A DNA stretch of 64,000 nt from assembly GCF_004349235.1 (NCBI RefSeq), contig NZ_SMKY01000005.1, positions 22,619 through 86,618 on the forward strand, given 5' to 3'. A model generated the notes under the pieces. That model was given only the letters and a program-made list of their open reading frames with translations. It had not been told where the DNA came from and did no database searches. The position numbers were made by a program, and so were the translations under genes. The DNA comes from Actinomadura darangshiensis. GTDB lineage: Bacteria > Actinomycetota > Actinomycetes > Streptosporangiales > Streptosporangiaceae. Shown here piece by piece: positions 44,461 through 52,670 of the stretch. Numbering within the stretch: position 1 is the first letter of the stretch; each line of letters begins with the position of its first letter.

Positions 44461-46719
44461 ATGCGAATTAAGCTCAACAAACCGCGATCGAACTATCATC
44501 CGTCTCCTCGGCACCACCCAGGCCTCCTGATAGTCACAACCGTCGCCGTGTTGAGCATCACAACCCCCTCGCTGGCTGCACCAAAGCCGTCACCAACTCC
44601 CAAGCCGGTACCGTCCAGCCAGGACGATGTCAACTTCGCGCTTCCCCGCGGCAGCGATCCACAAAACGCCGAAGCGATGAACAAAGGCGCCGAAAAAATG
44701 GTCAGTGACGCAATGCTTCGGAGAGTCCTCCTGCGACACAACTATTTTAGAAACTATAAATCCGGATCACTGAGCGCCAAATCGATCGGAAATACTGCGG
44801 TGTTCTGGTTCGATCTGAGCCGACTGCGGAACGTAAAGTTGAACGGTCACACATATCCCGCCTCCACAGCCATGGAGGTGTACCGAGCGACGCGCGACGT
44901 CCAAGCCAACTCCGACATCGAGGGGAATTATCACTATGAAACCAGGCTCCTAGGACCCGACCGCAATCAGGCACTTTTTGACGAACTCGAGGTACCCTCA
45001 AGTCGACCACTGCTCGAAACCGCCATTACAAGCGTCCACGGCGAGGATCCCACGATTCACTCCGAGGTCGCCGCAAAACGTCGAATGAAGATCGCTCTAA
45101 TTGAGATATTCATATCCAATAAACTGGTTCCAGACACTCCCGCCGGAGTCACCGAAGCCAGTCAATCGGCCGAGAATTTGATGCAGGACGGCAACTTCTT
45201 CATTGGAGCCGCCAGCCTGTACGGCTTCTGCCTTGACATCTGCAACACCGTTACCAAGCCCGCAAGAAAACGTGCTGCGACCACCTACTTTGGAAAAGTC
45301 CGCTCGGAGGACTCCACTAATTGCAAACTAGTCACCGCGACGATACTTCCGCTGACGGCGGACAAGTTGACAGCAGAGAAAAAGGCGGCCGCAAGTAACG
45401 CACCATCTCAACAATGGGACATGGCATGCCCCGACGGGGCATTTTCCACGAGACAGGTGCGTGAACACGAACTGACGGCGGCGTTGACAGCACTACCCCT
45501 CACTTCCCCATGCCCCCCGGAAAAGGTGGGCGGGCTGGCAAAGGCGCTTGGTTCGAGCGATCTAGGCGGGGTTGATTTCTCTACCGTTGAAATGCGGTAC
45601 ATGTCTGATGATCCCGAGGCCGGGGGCGTGCAGTATGCGTTCTCGGGCAAGGCGGCCGCACCTGGGTTGACGCAGGACTTCGATTCTGGGCTTGATGCGG
45701 TGACGAACAGTGCGGCGGATTTGCGGACGTGGTTGGTGTTGAAGCCGCAGAAGTTCTGGGTGAATCTTAATCCGGATGAGCCTGATCGGATCATTGATCC
45801 TCAGCTTGGGAAGACGAATGCTGGGCGGGCGTTGCTTGAGGCTGACTGGGAGATGAAGCGCACTTCGGGGAAGTTGGTGGATCCCAAGACCGATTTCGGT
45901 AAACGGTACTGGGACTCGCTGGCCGGGAACTGCTACACGTCCCGGATGTGGATCATTCCGGGGGACGTCGAGGTGCGTGAGGACGGGGACTCGCTGTACG
46001 TCCTGGAGGCCAAACTCGATGTGAAGGCCCAGGCCATGCACATCAGCAACACGGGCAAGTACTCGTGCAACGCGGACTCACAGACGATCGCGCGGAACGA
46101 GCGCATGGAACAGAAGATGCTGGTACCGAAGATCGTCAAGGCGGTCAACACCTCGCCGGAGTACGCGCCGCTGCGGCGGGCGTTTCTGGCTCGCGTCATC
46201 GCGCAGTGGATCCGCAAGCGGCACCAGGACGGGCACCGGACGTCCTTCGACCGCCTCATCGACTCCGGCAACCTTGGGCCGGCCGTGCTCGACGGCGACT
46301 GGCGGCCGAAGCAGGTGTACGACCAATACGTCCACTCGATCAAGGACGGCGAGTTCACGTACACACAGGTCACGGACCAGGGCGGCACGAGGTACAAGCA
46401 CACGATGGTGTACGGGGGCGTCGACTTCAGCAAGCTCGACACGAAGCCGATCAGCGCCGCGCAGATGAAGGAGCAGCACCCGAAGCTGCCAGAGACGGCC
46501 AAGGCTTCGCTGAAGCACCCGTCGTCGACGCCGGACGGCATGATCTGGCTGGGTGAGACCGCCGCAACTCCGAAGGTCGGGCTGATGACGCGAACCACCG
46601 ACACGGTCCGCTCGTTCGTGACCGGAAAGACCGGCCTGCTGATCCTGGTGCTGGGAGCGCTCGGCGTGCTCGTCTTCGGCATGCGCGGCGGGACCAGGCG
46701 CAAGCGCCGAACGTCCTGA
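44461..46719 (+). CDS. large surface protein with N-terminal signal and C-terminal membrane anchor
   Basis: A 752-residue protein starting at ATG 44461 (GAGG 8 bp upstream). A hydrophobic segment at about 22-40 ends S-L-A-A, a likely secretion signal; a second hydrophobic helix at about 724-742, followed by RRKRR, anchors the C-terminus. Between them is a long external region with scattered cysteines. The block FWVNLNPDEPDRIIDPQLG, followed by AGRALLEADWEMK, and VNTSPEYAPLRRAFLAR look strongly constrained and remind me of uncharacterised actinomycete proteins. No LPxTG motif or enzyme motif is seen. The first third of the gene is markedly AT-richer than the rest. Confidence 0.7.
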   Translation: MRIKLNKPRSNYHPSPRHHPGLLIVTTVAVLSITTPSLAAPKPSPTPKPVPSSQDDVNFALPRGSDPQNAEAMNKGAEKMVSDAMLRRVLLRHNYFRNYKSGSLSAKSIGNTAVFWFDLSRLRNVKLNGHTYPASTAMEVYRATRDVQANSDIEGNYHYETRLLGPDRNQALFDELEVPSSRPLLETAITSVHGEDPTIHSEVAAKRRMKIALIEIFISNKLVPDTPAGVTEASQSAENLMQDGNFFIGAASLYGFCLDICNTVTKPARKRAATTYFGKVRSEDSTNCKLVTATILPLTADKLTAEKKAAASNAPSQQWDMACPDGAFSTRQVREHELTAALTALPLTSPCPPEKVGGLAKALGSSDLGGVDFSTVEMRYMSDDPEAGGVQYAFSGKAAAPGLTQDFDSGLDAVTNSAADLRTWLVLKPQKFWVNLNPDEPDRIIDPQLGKTNAGRALLEADWEMKRTSGKLVDPKTDFGKRYWDSLAGNCYTSRMWIIPGDVEVREDGDSLYVLEAKLDVKAQAMHISNTGKYSCNADSQTIARNERMEQKMLVPKIVKAVNTSPEYAPLRRAFLARVIAQWIRKRHQDGHRTSFDRLIDSGNLGPAVLDGDWRPKQVYDQYVHSIKDGEFTYTQVTDQGGTRYKHTMVYGGVDFSKLDTKPISAAQMKEQHPKLPETAKASLKHPSSTPDGMIWLGETAATPKVGLMTRTTDTVRSFVTGKTGLLILVLGALGVLVFGMRGGTRRKRRTS

Positions 46720-46810
46720 AACGTCCGGACGCACCAGCTCACAAACCCTGGACGGACACTACCTACCGGTAAACACTATGCAATCAAATGATTACTGTTA
46801 GTTTCCATGG

Positions 46811-47677
46811 GTGCCTACGACAGATCACGAGCTGCCGCTGGAGATGGTGCGCAACCGGCCGCAGCTCGTCCCCATCATTCTGCGCAACGTCTTCGGGCTC
46901 GACGTGCCCGACGGCCGCGTCACTCTGACGTCCGAGTCGTATGCCGGCCTCAACCCGGCTGAGCTGCGCTGTGACGCCACCGTTCTGCTGGACGACCCCG
47001 AAGCGCCCAGTTTCGGCGTCGTCGTCGAGTCGCAGCTCAGATTCAAAGAGGACAAGCTCTTCAGCTGGCCCGCATACCTGGCTCTCCTGCGGCTGCGCCG
47101 CAAGTGCGGGGTGTCGCTGTTGGTGTTCTGTCCCGATCAGAAGATCGCGGAGGCTTGCGCCGCCCCCATCGACATGGGCCATCCCGATTGGGTGCTCAAG
47201 CCCCTCACCGTCCACCCCGGGATGCTTCCGGCCATCACCGACCCCGCCAGGGCTTGCCGACTTCCCGAACTGGCGGTGTTCAGCGCACCCGCTCACGCCG
47301 ACGGGCCGCATGCTCAGGCGGTGGTCAGCAGCCTGTCCGCCGCGCTCGGCACCCTCAGCGGCGACACCGGTGCGCTCTACAATGACTACATAATGTCGCG
47401 GCTCTCCGACGCCGCTCGAAAGCTCCTGGAGGAGACCATGAAGCTGGAGAACCACGAGTGGCAGTCGGATTTCGCGCTCCGCCACATCGCCGAAGGCAAA
47501 GCCGAGGGCAAAGCCGAGGGCGAGGCGAGGTCGGTCCTGCTCGTGCTGGACGCGCGGGGCATCAGTGTCCCGAACGACGTCCGCGAACGCATATGCGAAT
47601 GCAGTGACACCGACCAACTCGAACGCTGGCTCCAGCGCGCAGCCACCATCACCAGCGCCGAAGAACTCCTGGACTAA
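46811..47677 (+). CDS. Rpn/YhgA-like PD-(D/E)XK nuclease-family protein
   Basis: A 288-residue protein starting at GTG 46811. The core LRCDATVLLDDPEAPSFGVVVESQLRFKEDKLFSWPAYLALL carries the D...E-x-Q/K pattern of Rpn (recombination-promoting nuclease, transposase_31-like) proteins, with D and E-S-Q placed as in PD-(D/E)XK enzymes. The C-terminal part has the repeat E-G-K-A-E-G-K-A-E-G before a short helical domain (VLDARGISVPNDVRERICECSD), typical of this family. AT-rich DNA precedes it. It may be a mobile-associated accessory gene. Confidence 0.78.
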   Translation: MPTTDHELPLEMVRNRPQLVPIILRNVFGLDVPDGRVTLTSESYAGLNPAELRCDATVLLDDPEAPSFGVVVESQLRFKEDKLFSWPAYLALLRLRRKCGVSLLVFCPDQKIAEACAAPIDMGHPDWVLKPLTVHPGMLPAITDPARACRLPELAVFSAPAHADGPHAQAVVSSLSAALGTLSGDTGALYNDYIMSRLSDAARKLLEETMKLENHEWQSDFALRHIAEGKAEGKAEGEARSVLLVLDARGISVPNDVRERICECSDTDQLERWLQRAATITSAEELLD

Positions 47678-47733
47678 GGCTGCGAAAGCAGAAACCGCAG
47701 GCCGCCGTGGATGGCGTCTGCGGTTTTCGCTGG

Positions 47734-47806
47734 TACCCCCGAGCGGATTCGAACCGCCGTTACCGCCTTGAGAGGGCGGCGTCCTAGGCCACTAGACGAC
47801 GGGGGC
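47734..47806 (-). tRNA. tRNA-Glu (anticodon CTC)
   Basis: A 73-nt cloverleaf on the minus strand: acceptor GCCCCCG pairs with CGGGGGT, the anticodon stem is CCGCC/GGCGG with loop CTCTCAA (anticodon CTC), and the T loop is TTCGAAT. The bases following the discriminator A are CCA (47731-47733), so the tail may be encoded here. Confidence 0.95.
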
Positions 47807-48140
47807 AGGACCATGGCCTTCGCGGTCTCCCGCTTGGGCTCCGCCTAGCCTACCGGACCCCGTCCCCCACCTCGAACCGGTTCCGCAAGGAGCGCAGGAC
47901 GACTTCCCACCTTCACGCCGTCCGCCCCTGGTTATGAACGGCGGCCTACCGACGTCGAGGTCGAGAGCCCATGCCCGCGCGCAGAACGGGGGAAGCCGGT
48001 GCTGCGTCAGGTCGGCCGGTGCCCTGACAACCCGGGCACTACTCGGGGTCGCGGCGGAGGTGCTGATAGTGGCGGCCGCTCAGGCGTGACACCGTCCGCT
48101 CCACCAGTCAGTGGTGGTGGCCGAACCGCAGCGAGTGTTG
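47807..48140. other. 334-bp intergenic region
   Basis: Between the first tRNA-Glu and the end of the alpha/beta hydrolase gene I see no convincing gene. A small hairpin, CCACCA (48101-48106) with TGGTGG (48112-48117), lies 24 bp beyond the hydrolase stop and may end its transcript. The rest should hold the promoter of the tRNA. Confidence 0.5.
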
Positions 48141-48707
48141 TTACGGGGTGATGGCTTCGTGGGCTTCGCGTAGGGAGGTGACGCCGTCAGAGGCGAGGAA
48201 GTGACCGGCTCCGGGGACCACCTGTGCGGAGACTCCGAGCTGGTCGGCAAGGCGGGCGGTGTGGCCGGGAGGTACGTACTGGTCCGCATCCGACCGGATG
48301 ATCGTGAGTCGGTCGATGTGGTCGCTGATCCCCGTAACGTCACAGCCGTGTCCTATGAAGGCGTTCAGGTCCGGAAGCACCGGTAGCCGGTCGACGAATC
48401 CGGAGACCAGCACGAGAGTGCCAAGGCGCCAAGGGCTCGGAAGTGAGCGCAGATGGCGCAGCACGGCCAGGCAGCCCAGGCTGTGCGCGACGACGACCGA
48501 GTGCTCGTCGAGCGGTCCCAGGTACCGGGCTACGGCTTCCGTCCACTGTGCGGGGTCTGGGGATAGCGGATTCGGGAGGGCAGGGATCGTGGTCGGGATG
48601 CCATCCGCTCGGAGTCGCTCGGCCAGCCAGCCGAACCAGTGGTCTTCAGGGGTCGCGCCATAGCCGTGGATGATCGATGCACGCTTACGGGTTGTTCCAG
48701 ATGTCAT
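48141..48707 (-). CDS. alpha/beta hydrolase, RBBP9/YdeN type
   Basis: A 188-residue serine hydrolase. The family start is SIIHGYGATPEDHWFGWL; the nucleophile is in VVAHSLGCLAVL, the acid in SDADQYVPP and the histidine in GAGHFLASDG. Length and motifs fit the small RBBP9/YdeN group. The physiological substrate is unknown. The gene lies between two identical tRNA-Glu genes, which may point to insertion or duplication. Confidence 0.85.
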   Translation of the reverse strand: MTSGTTRKRASIIHGYGATPEDHWFGWLAERLRADGIPTTIPALPNPLSPDPAQWTEAVARYLGPLDEHSVVVAHSLGCLAVLRHLRSLPSPWRLGTLVLVSGFVDRLPVLPDLNAFIGHGCDVTGISDHIDRLTIIRSDADQYVPPGHTARLADQLGVSAQVVPGAGHFLASDGVTSLREAHEAITP

Positions 48708-48911
48708 GCCCCAGGACGGTATGGGTTCACATCCGTGTGAAGGTCAAGCCGGACCGTCGAGCGCGGATATGCCGGGAGTCGACGGCTGAGAGGCTGCGGG
48801 TCGCCGCGGGGGAACGCCGTATCGACATTGCCGTTTTATGGGTCGTCCCCCTGGATAAACACCGAAAGGTCGGCGGAGTTGGTCGAAGACCAACGAGTAC
48901 GCCGACCCGTG

Positions 48912-48984
48912 TACCCCCGAGCGGATTCGAACCGCCGTTACCGCCTTGAGAGGGCGGCGTCCTAGGCCACTAGACGACGGGGGC
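48912..48984 (-). tRNA. tRNA-Glu (anticodon CTC), second copy
   Basis: This 73-nt gene is identical to the copy at 47734-47806, with the same CTCTCAA anticodon loop. The bases after the discriminator are CAC, so CCA is not encoded here. Identity stops at both tRNA ends. Confidence 0.95.
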
Positions 48985-49011
48985 GCGTGTCCGCCGCTAC
49001 AGCGGACGCAG

Positions 49012-49083
49012 CTGGGGTACCAGGACTCGAACCTAGACTAAGTGAACCAGAATCACTCGTGCTGCCGATTACACCATACCCCA
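49012..49083 (-). tRNA. tRNA-Gln (anticodon CTG)
   Basis: A 72-nt cloverleaf on the minus strand: acceptor TGGGGTA pairs with TACCCCA, discriminator G; anticodon stem AGTGA/TCACT with loop TTCTGGT gives anticodon CTG; T arm GTTCGAGTC. CCA is not encoded. It lies 27 bp before the second tRNA-Glu and is likely co-transcribed with it. Confidence 0.95.
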
Positions 49084-49183
49084 GTGAGGTACGGGCTCCC
49101 GAGCCGTTTCCGGCTGGTCGCTCGCGCCTCAAGGAGAATACAGGACCTTGGGACAACGACCAAAACGATTGGGGCGGACGCGC

Positions 49184-49819
49184 TCAGCGGGTGAAGTCGG
49201 GCGGTCCGATGTGCTCGCGGCCCCAGTCGACGAGGGGGCGGAGGCGCCGCCAGGACGTCCGGACGCGCTTGCGGACCTCGGTCCGGTCGGCCATCCACGG
49301 GTCGGCGGGCCAGCCTTCGTGGGCGTAGAGGGACCGGTGCCGCAGCAGGTCGAGACGCGGGTGGTCCGGGGACGTCCCGCGCGGGCGGGTCTTGAGGCGG
49401 TCGCCCGCGATCTCCATGCCGGCGGCGCGCAGGTCGTCCACGATGGACTGGAGGGCACCGCCTGACATCTCGGAGTCGACGGCGGCGCGGTAGTCCCGGA
49501 GTTGCCCGGGGGTCGGCGCGTACATGCCGCCGGCGACCATGACGCCGTCGGCGTCGACCTGGATGTAGAAGCCCTCGCCGGTGTGGCCGCCCTGATGCGT
49601 CTTGTACGGCGTCTTGTCCTTGCTGAACCGCACGTCCCGGTACGGGCGGAAGAGTTTGACCGCGCCGAACTCCTCCTCCAGTTCGGCGCACAGCTCGGTC
49701 AGGGGTTCGCGCACGTGGCGTTCGTACGTTTCCTTGTGGGACGTCCAGTAGGGCTTGCTGTTGTCGCCCTGCAAGCCCTCGTAGAACGCGAACGCCTCGT
49801 CGGTGAAGCCGGTGGACAC
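49184..49819 (-). CDS. DUF2461 family protein
   Basis: A 211-residue protein beginning at GTG 49819 with GAGGAGG upstream. It matches DUF2461: FTDEAFAFYEGLQGDNSKPYWTSHKETYE at the N-terminus, FRPYRDVRFSKDKTPYKTHQG, and YIQVDADGVMVAGGMYAPTPGQL. The family is common and uncharacterised. It starts 10 bp after the FAH-family gene on the same strand, so the two are likely co-transcribed. Confidence 0.88.
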   Translation of the reverse strand: MSTGFTDEAFAFYEGLQGDNSKPYWTSHKETYERHVREPLTELCAELEEEFGAVKLFRPYRDVRFSKDKTPYKTHQGGHTGEGFYIQVDADGVMVAGGMYAPTPGQLRDYRAAVDSEMSGGALQSIVDDLRAAGMEIAGDRLKTRPRGTSPDHPRLDLLRHRSLYAHEGWPADPWMADRTEVRKRVRTSWRRLRPLVDWGREHIGPPDFTR

Positions 49820-49828
49820 ATGGCCTCC

Positions 49829-50596
49829 TCAGTCGCGGGCGATGACCCGGTTCGTGAGGCTGCCGACGTTCTCGATGGTGACGGTCACCTCGTCGCCGAT
49901 CTGCAGCGGGCCCACGCCGGCGGGGGTGCCGGTGAGGATGACGTCGCCGGGCAGCAGCGTCATGACCTGGCTGACGTACTCGACCAGGGTGGGGATGTCG
50001 TGCAGCAGCAGGGAGGTGCGGGCGTCCTGCCGGATGTCGCCGTTCACGGTGGTGGAGATCGCCAGGTCGGCGGGGGCGACCTCGGTCTCGATCCAGGGGC
50101 CGAGCGGGCAGAAGGTGTCGAAGCCCTTGGCGCGCGTCCACTGGCCGTCGCGCTTCTGCAGGTCGCGGGCGGTGACGTCGTTGGCGCAGGTGTAGCCGAG
50201 GATGACCTCGGCGGCGCGGGACGCGGGGACCTCGCGGCACATCCGGCCGATGACGACGGCCAGCTCGCCCTCATGGTCGACGCGCTCGGACAGCTTCTGC
50301 GGGTAGGCGATCGCCTCTCCCGGGCCGATCACGGCGGTGGACGGCTTGGCGAACAGCACCGGCTCGGCGGGCGGCTCGTCCCCGCCCATCTCGCGGACGT
50401 GGTCGGCGTAGTTCTTCCCGATCGCGATGATCTTGCTGGGCAGGATCGGCGCGAGGAGCCGGACGTCGGTGAGCGGGAGACGCTGCCCGGTGAACGTCAG
50501 CTCACCGAACGGGTGGGCCGCGATGGCGGCGACGGTGTTCTCCTCCACCACACCGAAGGACATGCCTTCGTCGGTGGAGAACCTGGCAATACGCAT
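49829..50596 (-). CDS. fumarylacetoacetate hydrolase family protein
   Basis: A 255-residue FAH-fold protein. It has the core IIAIGKNYADHVREMGG, KPSTAVIGPGEAI, the metal ligands in VDHEGELAVVIG and TCANDVTARDLQ, and the end LTGTPAGVGPLQIGD. Members cleave or decarboxylate beta-diketo acids, or decarboxylate oxaloacetate (FAHD1-like). In many actinomycetes such a gene lies near gltX and tRNA-Glu/Gln genes, which agrees with the tRNAs here. The exact reaction is not assignable. Confidence 0.9.
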   Translation of the reverse strand: MRIARFSTDEGMSFGVVEENTVAAIAAHPFGELTFTGQRLPLTDVRLLAPILPSKIIAIGKNYADHVREMGGDEPPAEPVLFAKPSTAVIGPGEAIAYPQKLSERVDHEGELAVVIGRMCREVPASRAAEVILGYTCANDVTARDLQKRDGQWTRAKGFDTFCPLGPWIETEVAPADLAISTTVNGDIRQDARTSLLLHDIPTLVEYVSQVMTLLPGDVILTGTPAGVGPLQIGDEVTVTIENVGSLTNRVIARD

Positions 50597-50618
50597 GTTC
50601 GTGAGCCTAGTACGCCGT

Positions 50619-52067
50619 TCAGAAGCCGCACGCCTCGCCGTTCAGCTCGCAGGCCTTCGGGGTGGACGCGGGCCCGGCCGCACCGTACTGGACGTCCCAT
50701 GTCCCGCCGGGCGGGATCGCCGGGGCGCCGTCCAGGTTCGTGATCTCGACCGTCGTGCCGCCGTGCACCAGCCGCGCACCCCAGATGTTCTTCACGTCCG
50801 CCCGCGGTGACTTGAACGTCAGCGTCCACGCCTTCATCGGCTTGTCGGTGCGGTTGGTGATGACCAGTTTGCCCTCGAAGTACCCCTCGTCCTGCTGGAC
50901 GAGCTGGTAGGTGATGCCGTCGCCCTTGACCGGCGGGCCGATCGGGGCGGTGGTCGCCGGGGGCGGCGAGATGGGCGGCTGCGCGCCGGGCGGCTGAGCC
51001 GAGGGGCCGCCGGACGCCGGGGGTGTCGCGGGTGCGGCACCGGGCGAGGGTTCGCCGGGCGTCGCCGGTGCCCCGCCGCCCTCCGCCGCGGGAGTGCTCG
51101 CCGCAGGGGAGGCGCTCTTCCCGGCCTGCCCCTCCGTGTCGGAACCCTCGGGGTAAAGCAGGTACGCGACCGCGGCGAGGGCCAGCACCACCACGACGAC
51201 GATCAGCGCGATCATGATCGTCGAGCGGCCCCGGCCGGACGGCGGCGGACCGACGGGCGGCGAGGCGAAGACCTGCGGCGGGGCGGTCGACTCGTGCGGA
51301 GGGATCGTCTCCTGGACGGGAGGCGTTCCGGGCATCGCGTAGGCGGCGGCCCGGCCGGGGTCGGTCGTCTCCGCCTCGGAGGAGAACTGCTCCGTCCAGG
51401 GCGCCTCCGCCGGCATCGGCACGGCCGCCTGCTCGGCGGACGGGCCCTGATCGTGGACGTTCCCCTGGTCGGGAGCGGGAACCGGCGAGTACACCGGCGC
51501 CGGTATCGCGCCCTGCTCGAACGCCGCCGGCTCCGCCTGCGCAGGGACGGCCTGCTCCACGGGGACGTCGGCGGCGACCGGGGTCTCGACCACGGTCACG
51601 GGCGCCTCGTCCTCCACATCGGCAGGCGTGACCTTCTCGAACGTGACGCCTGACGAGCCGTCCTGAAACGCCGCATCCGGGGCGTATTCAGGGCCGTCCT
51701 GGAACGCGGCCTCAGAATCATCGGCCGGCTCATCCTGGACGGTGTCCTCCGCATCGTCTTCCGGATCGTCGAACGGGCCGTCCTGGAACGTCACCCCAGG
51801 ATCGTCGGACGGGCCGTCCTGAAAAGTGACCTCTGGATCGTCGGACGGAAGGTCTTGGAACGTGGCGTCCGGGTCCAGGAGGTCGTCCAAGTCCGCGTCG
51901 ACGACGGTGGAATCGGCTTCCGCCGGCGCGCCCGGCGCGGTCGCCGCGGCTTCCGAAGCCTTGGCCCTGCCCGGGATGCGGAACTCGGCGGTCGTCTTGT
52001 GGTCCGGGGGCACGTACCCGGGCTCCTCGCCGCTCAACTCGTCCACCTTCCCTGTCGTCGATCTCAT
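50619..52067 (-). CDS. membrane protein with acidic repeats and a C-terminal CBM2-like domain
   Basis: A 482-residue protein in four parts: an N-terminal cytoplasmic region containing about six acidic repeats near residues 68-145 (units like VTFQDGPSDDP), a Pro/Ala/Glu-rich linker, one membrane helix at about 292-315 (STIMIALIVVVVVLALAAV), and an outside part with a Pro/Ala-rich spacer and a C-terminal beta-domain of about 100 residues (GYFEGKLVITNRTDKPMKAWTLTF...GTWDVQYGAAG) resembling CBM2 cellulose-binding modules. Cys at 474 and 480 may close a disulfide. It may bind a polysaccharide at the cell surface. No kinase or protease domain is present. Confidence 0.7.
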   Translation of the reverse strand: MRSTTGKVDELSGEEPGYVPPDHKTTAEFRIPGRAKASEAAATAPGAPAEADSTVVDADLDDLLDPDATFQDLPSDDPEVTFQDGPSDDPGVTFQDGPFDDPEDDAEDTVQDEPADDSEAAFQDGPEYAPDAAFQDGSSGVTFEKVTPADVEDEAPVTVVETPVAADVPVEQAVPAQAEPAAFEQGAIPAPVYSPVPAPDQGNVHDQGPSAEQAAVPMPAEAPWTEQFSSEAETTDPGRAAAYAMPGTPPVQETIPPHESTAPPQVFASPPVGPPPSGRGRSTIMIALIVVVVVLALAAVAYLLYPEGSDTEGQAGKSASPAASTPAAEGGGAPATPGEPSPGAAPATPPASGGPSAQPPGAQPPISPPPATTAPIGPPVKGDGITYQLVQQDEGYFEGKLVITNRTDKPMKAWTLTFKSPRADVKNIWGARLVHGGTTVEITNLDGAPAIPPGGTWDVQYGAAGPASTPKACELNGEACGF

Positions 52068-52116
52068 GGAGTCCGACGACCGATACGGCGGATCGGTTCA
52101 CACCGGGACGGAACCG

Positions 52117-52488
52117 TCAGGCCGCCGGGGCCGGTTCGAGCCCGCGCCGCGCCGCCTGCCGCAGCTGCCGGTTGAGCATGTCGGTGATCAGCTCGATGGC
52201 GTCCGGGGTGGTGGCGTCCTGGGCGCCGCTGAGCCAGCGGGTGGCCTCGGCCAGCAGGTCCTCGGCCGAGTCGGCGGCGGATCCGGCGTCGGCCATCCGC
52301 CCCAGCACGGAGCCGAGGCGCAGCGCGGCGTCGGCGCGTCCGGACTCGGCGGCCCGCCGGAACCAGTCGGCGGCCTGCTCCAGGTCGCCTTCGCCCTCGT
52401 ACAGCTCGCCGAGGCCGAAGGCCATGTCCGCCCAGGTCCCGTCCGTAGGACGCCCAAGGTCCTCGGGACTCCACGGTCGGACGGGCAT
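52117..52488 (-). CDS. Sel1/TPR-like repeat protein
   Basis: Start ATG 52488 (MPVRPWSPEDLG; CCGGAG upstream) gives 123 residues. The centre reads ADMAFGLGELYEGEGDLEQAADWFRRAAESGRADAALRLGSVL, two units of a Sel1/tetratricopeptide helix pair, usually a protein-binding surface. It precedes the acidic-repeat membrane protein by 49 bp on the same strand, so the two may be co-transcribed and interact, which is inference. Confidence 0.72.
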   Translation of the reverse strand: MPVRPWSPEDLGRPTDGTWADMAFGLGELYEGEGDLEQAADWFRRAAESGRADAALRLGSVLGRMADAGSAADSAEDLLAEATRWLSGAQDATTPDAIELITDMLNRQLRQAARRGLEPAPAA

Positions 52489-52519
52489 ACGATCACTCCG
52501 GTAGGTCGGTTCACTGGGA

Positions 52520-52550
52520 CACGGCACGCGGAAACCTCACACGTGCCGTG
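52520..52550. promoter_or_regulatory. inverted repeat in the leader of the TPR-like gene
   Basis: Arms CACGGCACG (52520-52528) and CGTGCCGTG (52542-52550) pair perfectly around a 13-nt spacer, 32 bp before the start codon of the TPR-like gene. It may be an operator or an RNA hairpin in the 5' leader. Confidence 0.45.
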
Positions 52551-52648
52551 CAGATCCCTATAGTGGACGCTTCACCAGAAATCCGCCACCGGTTTCGCCG
52601 TATTTCGCGGAATTCCTGCGCAACCACACCGATACCTGCGGAAACTCC

Positions 52649-52666
52649 CTCGTTCGATCGAACGAG
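52649..52666. promoter_or_regulatory. 18-bp perfect palindrome
   Basis: CTCGTTCGATCGAACGAG is fully symmetric. With no loop it is better suited as a protein-binding site than as a terminator. It lies between the truncated gene ending at 52671 and the TPR-like gene, in the likely promoter region of the latter. Confidence 0.5.
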
Positions 52667-52670
52667 CGGC

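Noticed and set aside
47734..48984. Prophage or integrative element attached at tRNA-Glu
   Set aside because: Only 1.1 kb with one hydrolase gene lies between the tRNA copies; no integrase or excisionase is visible.
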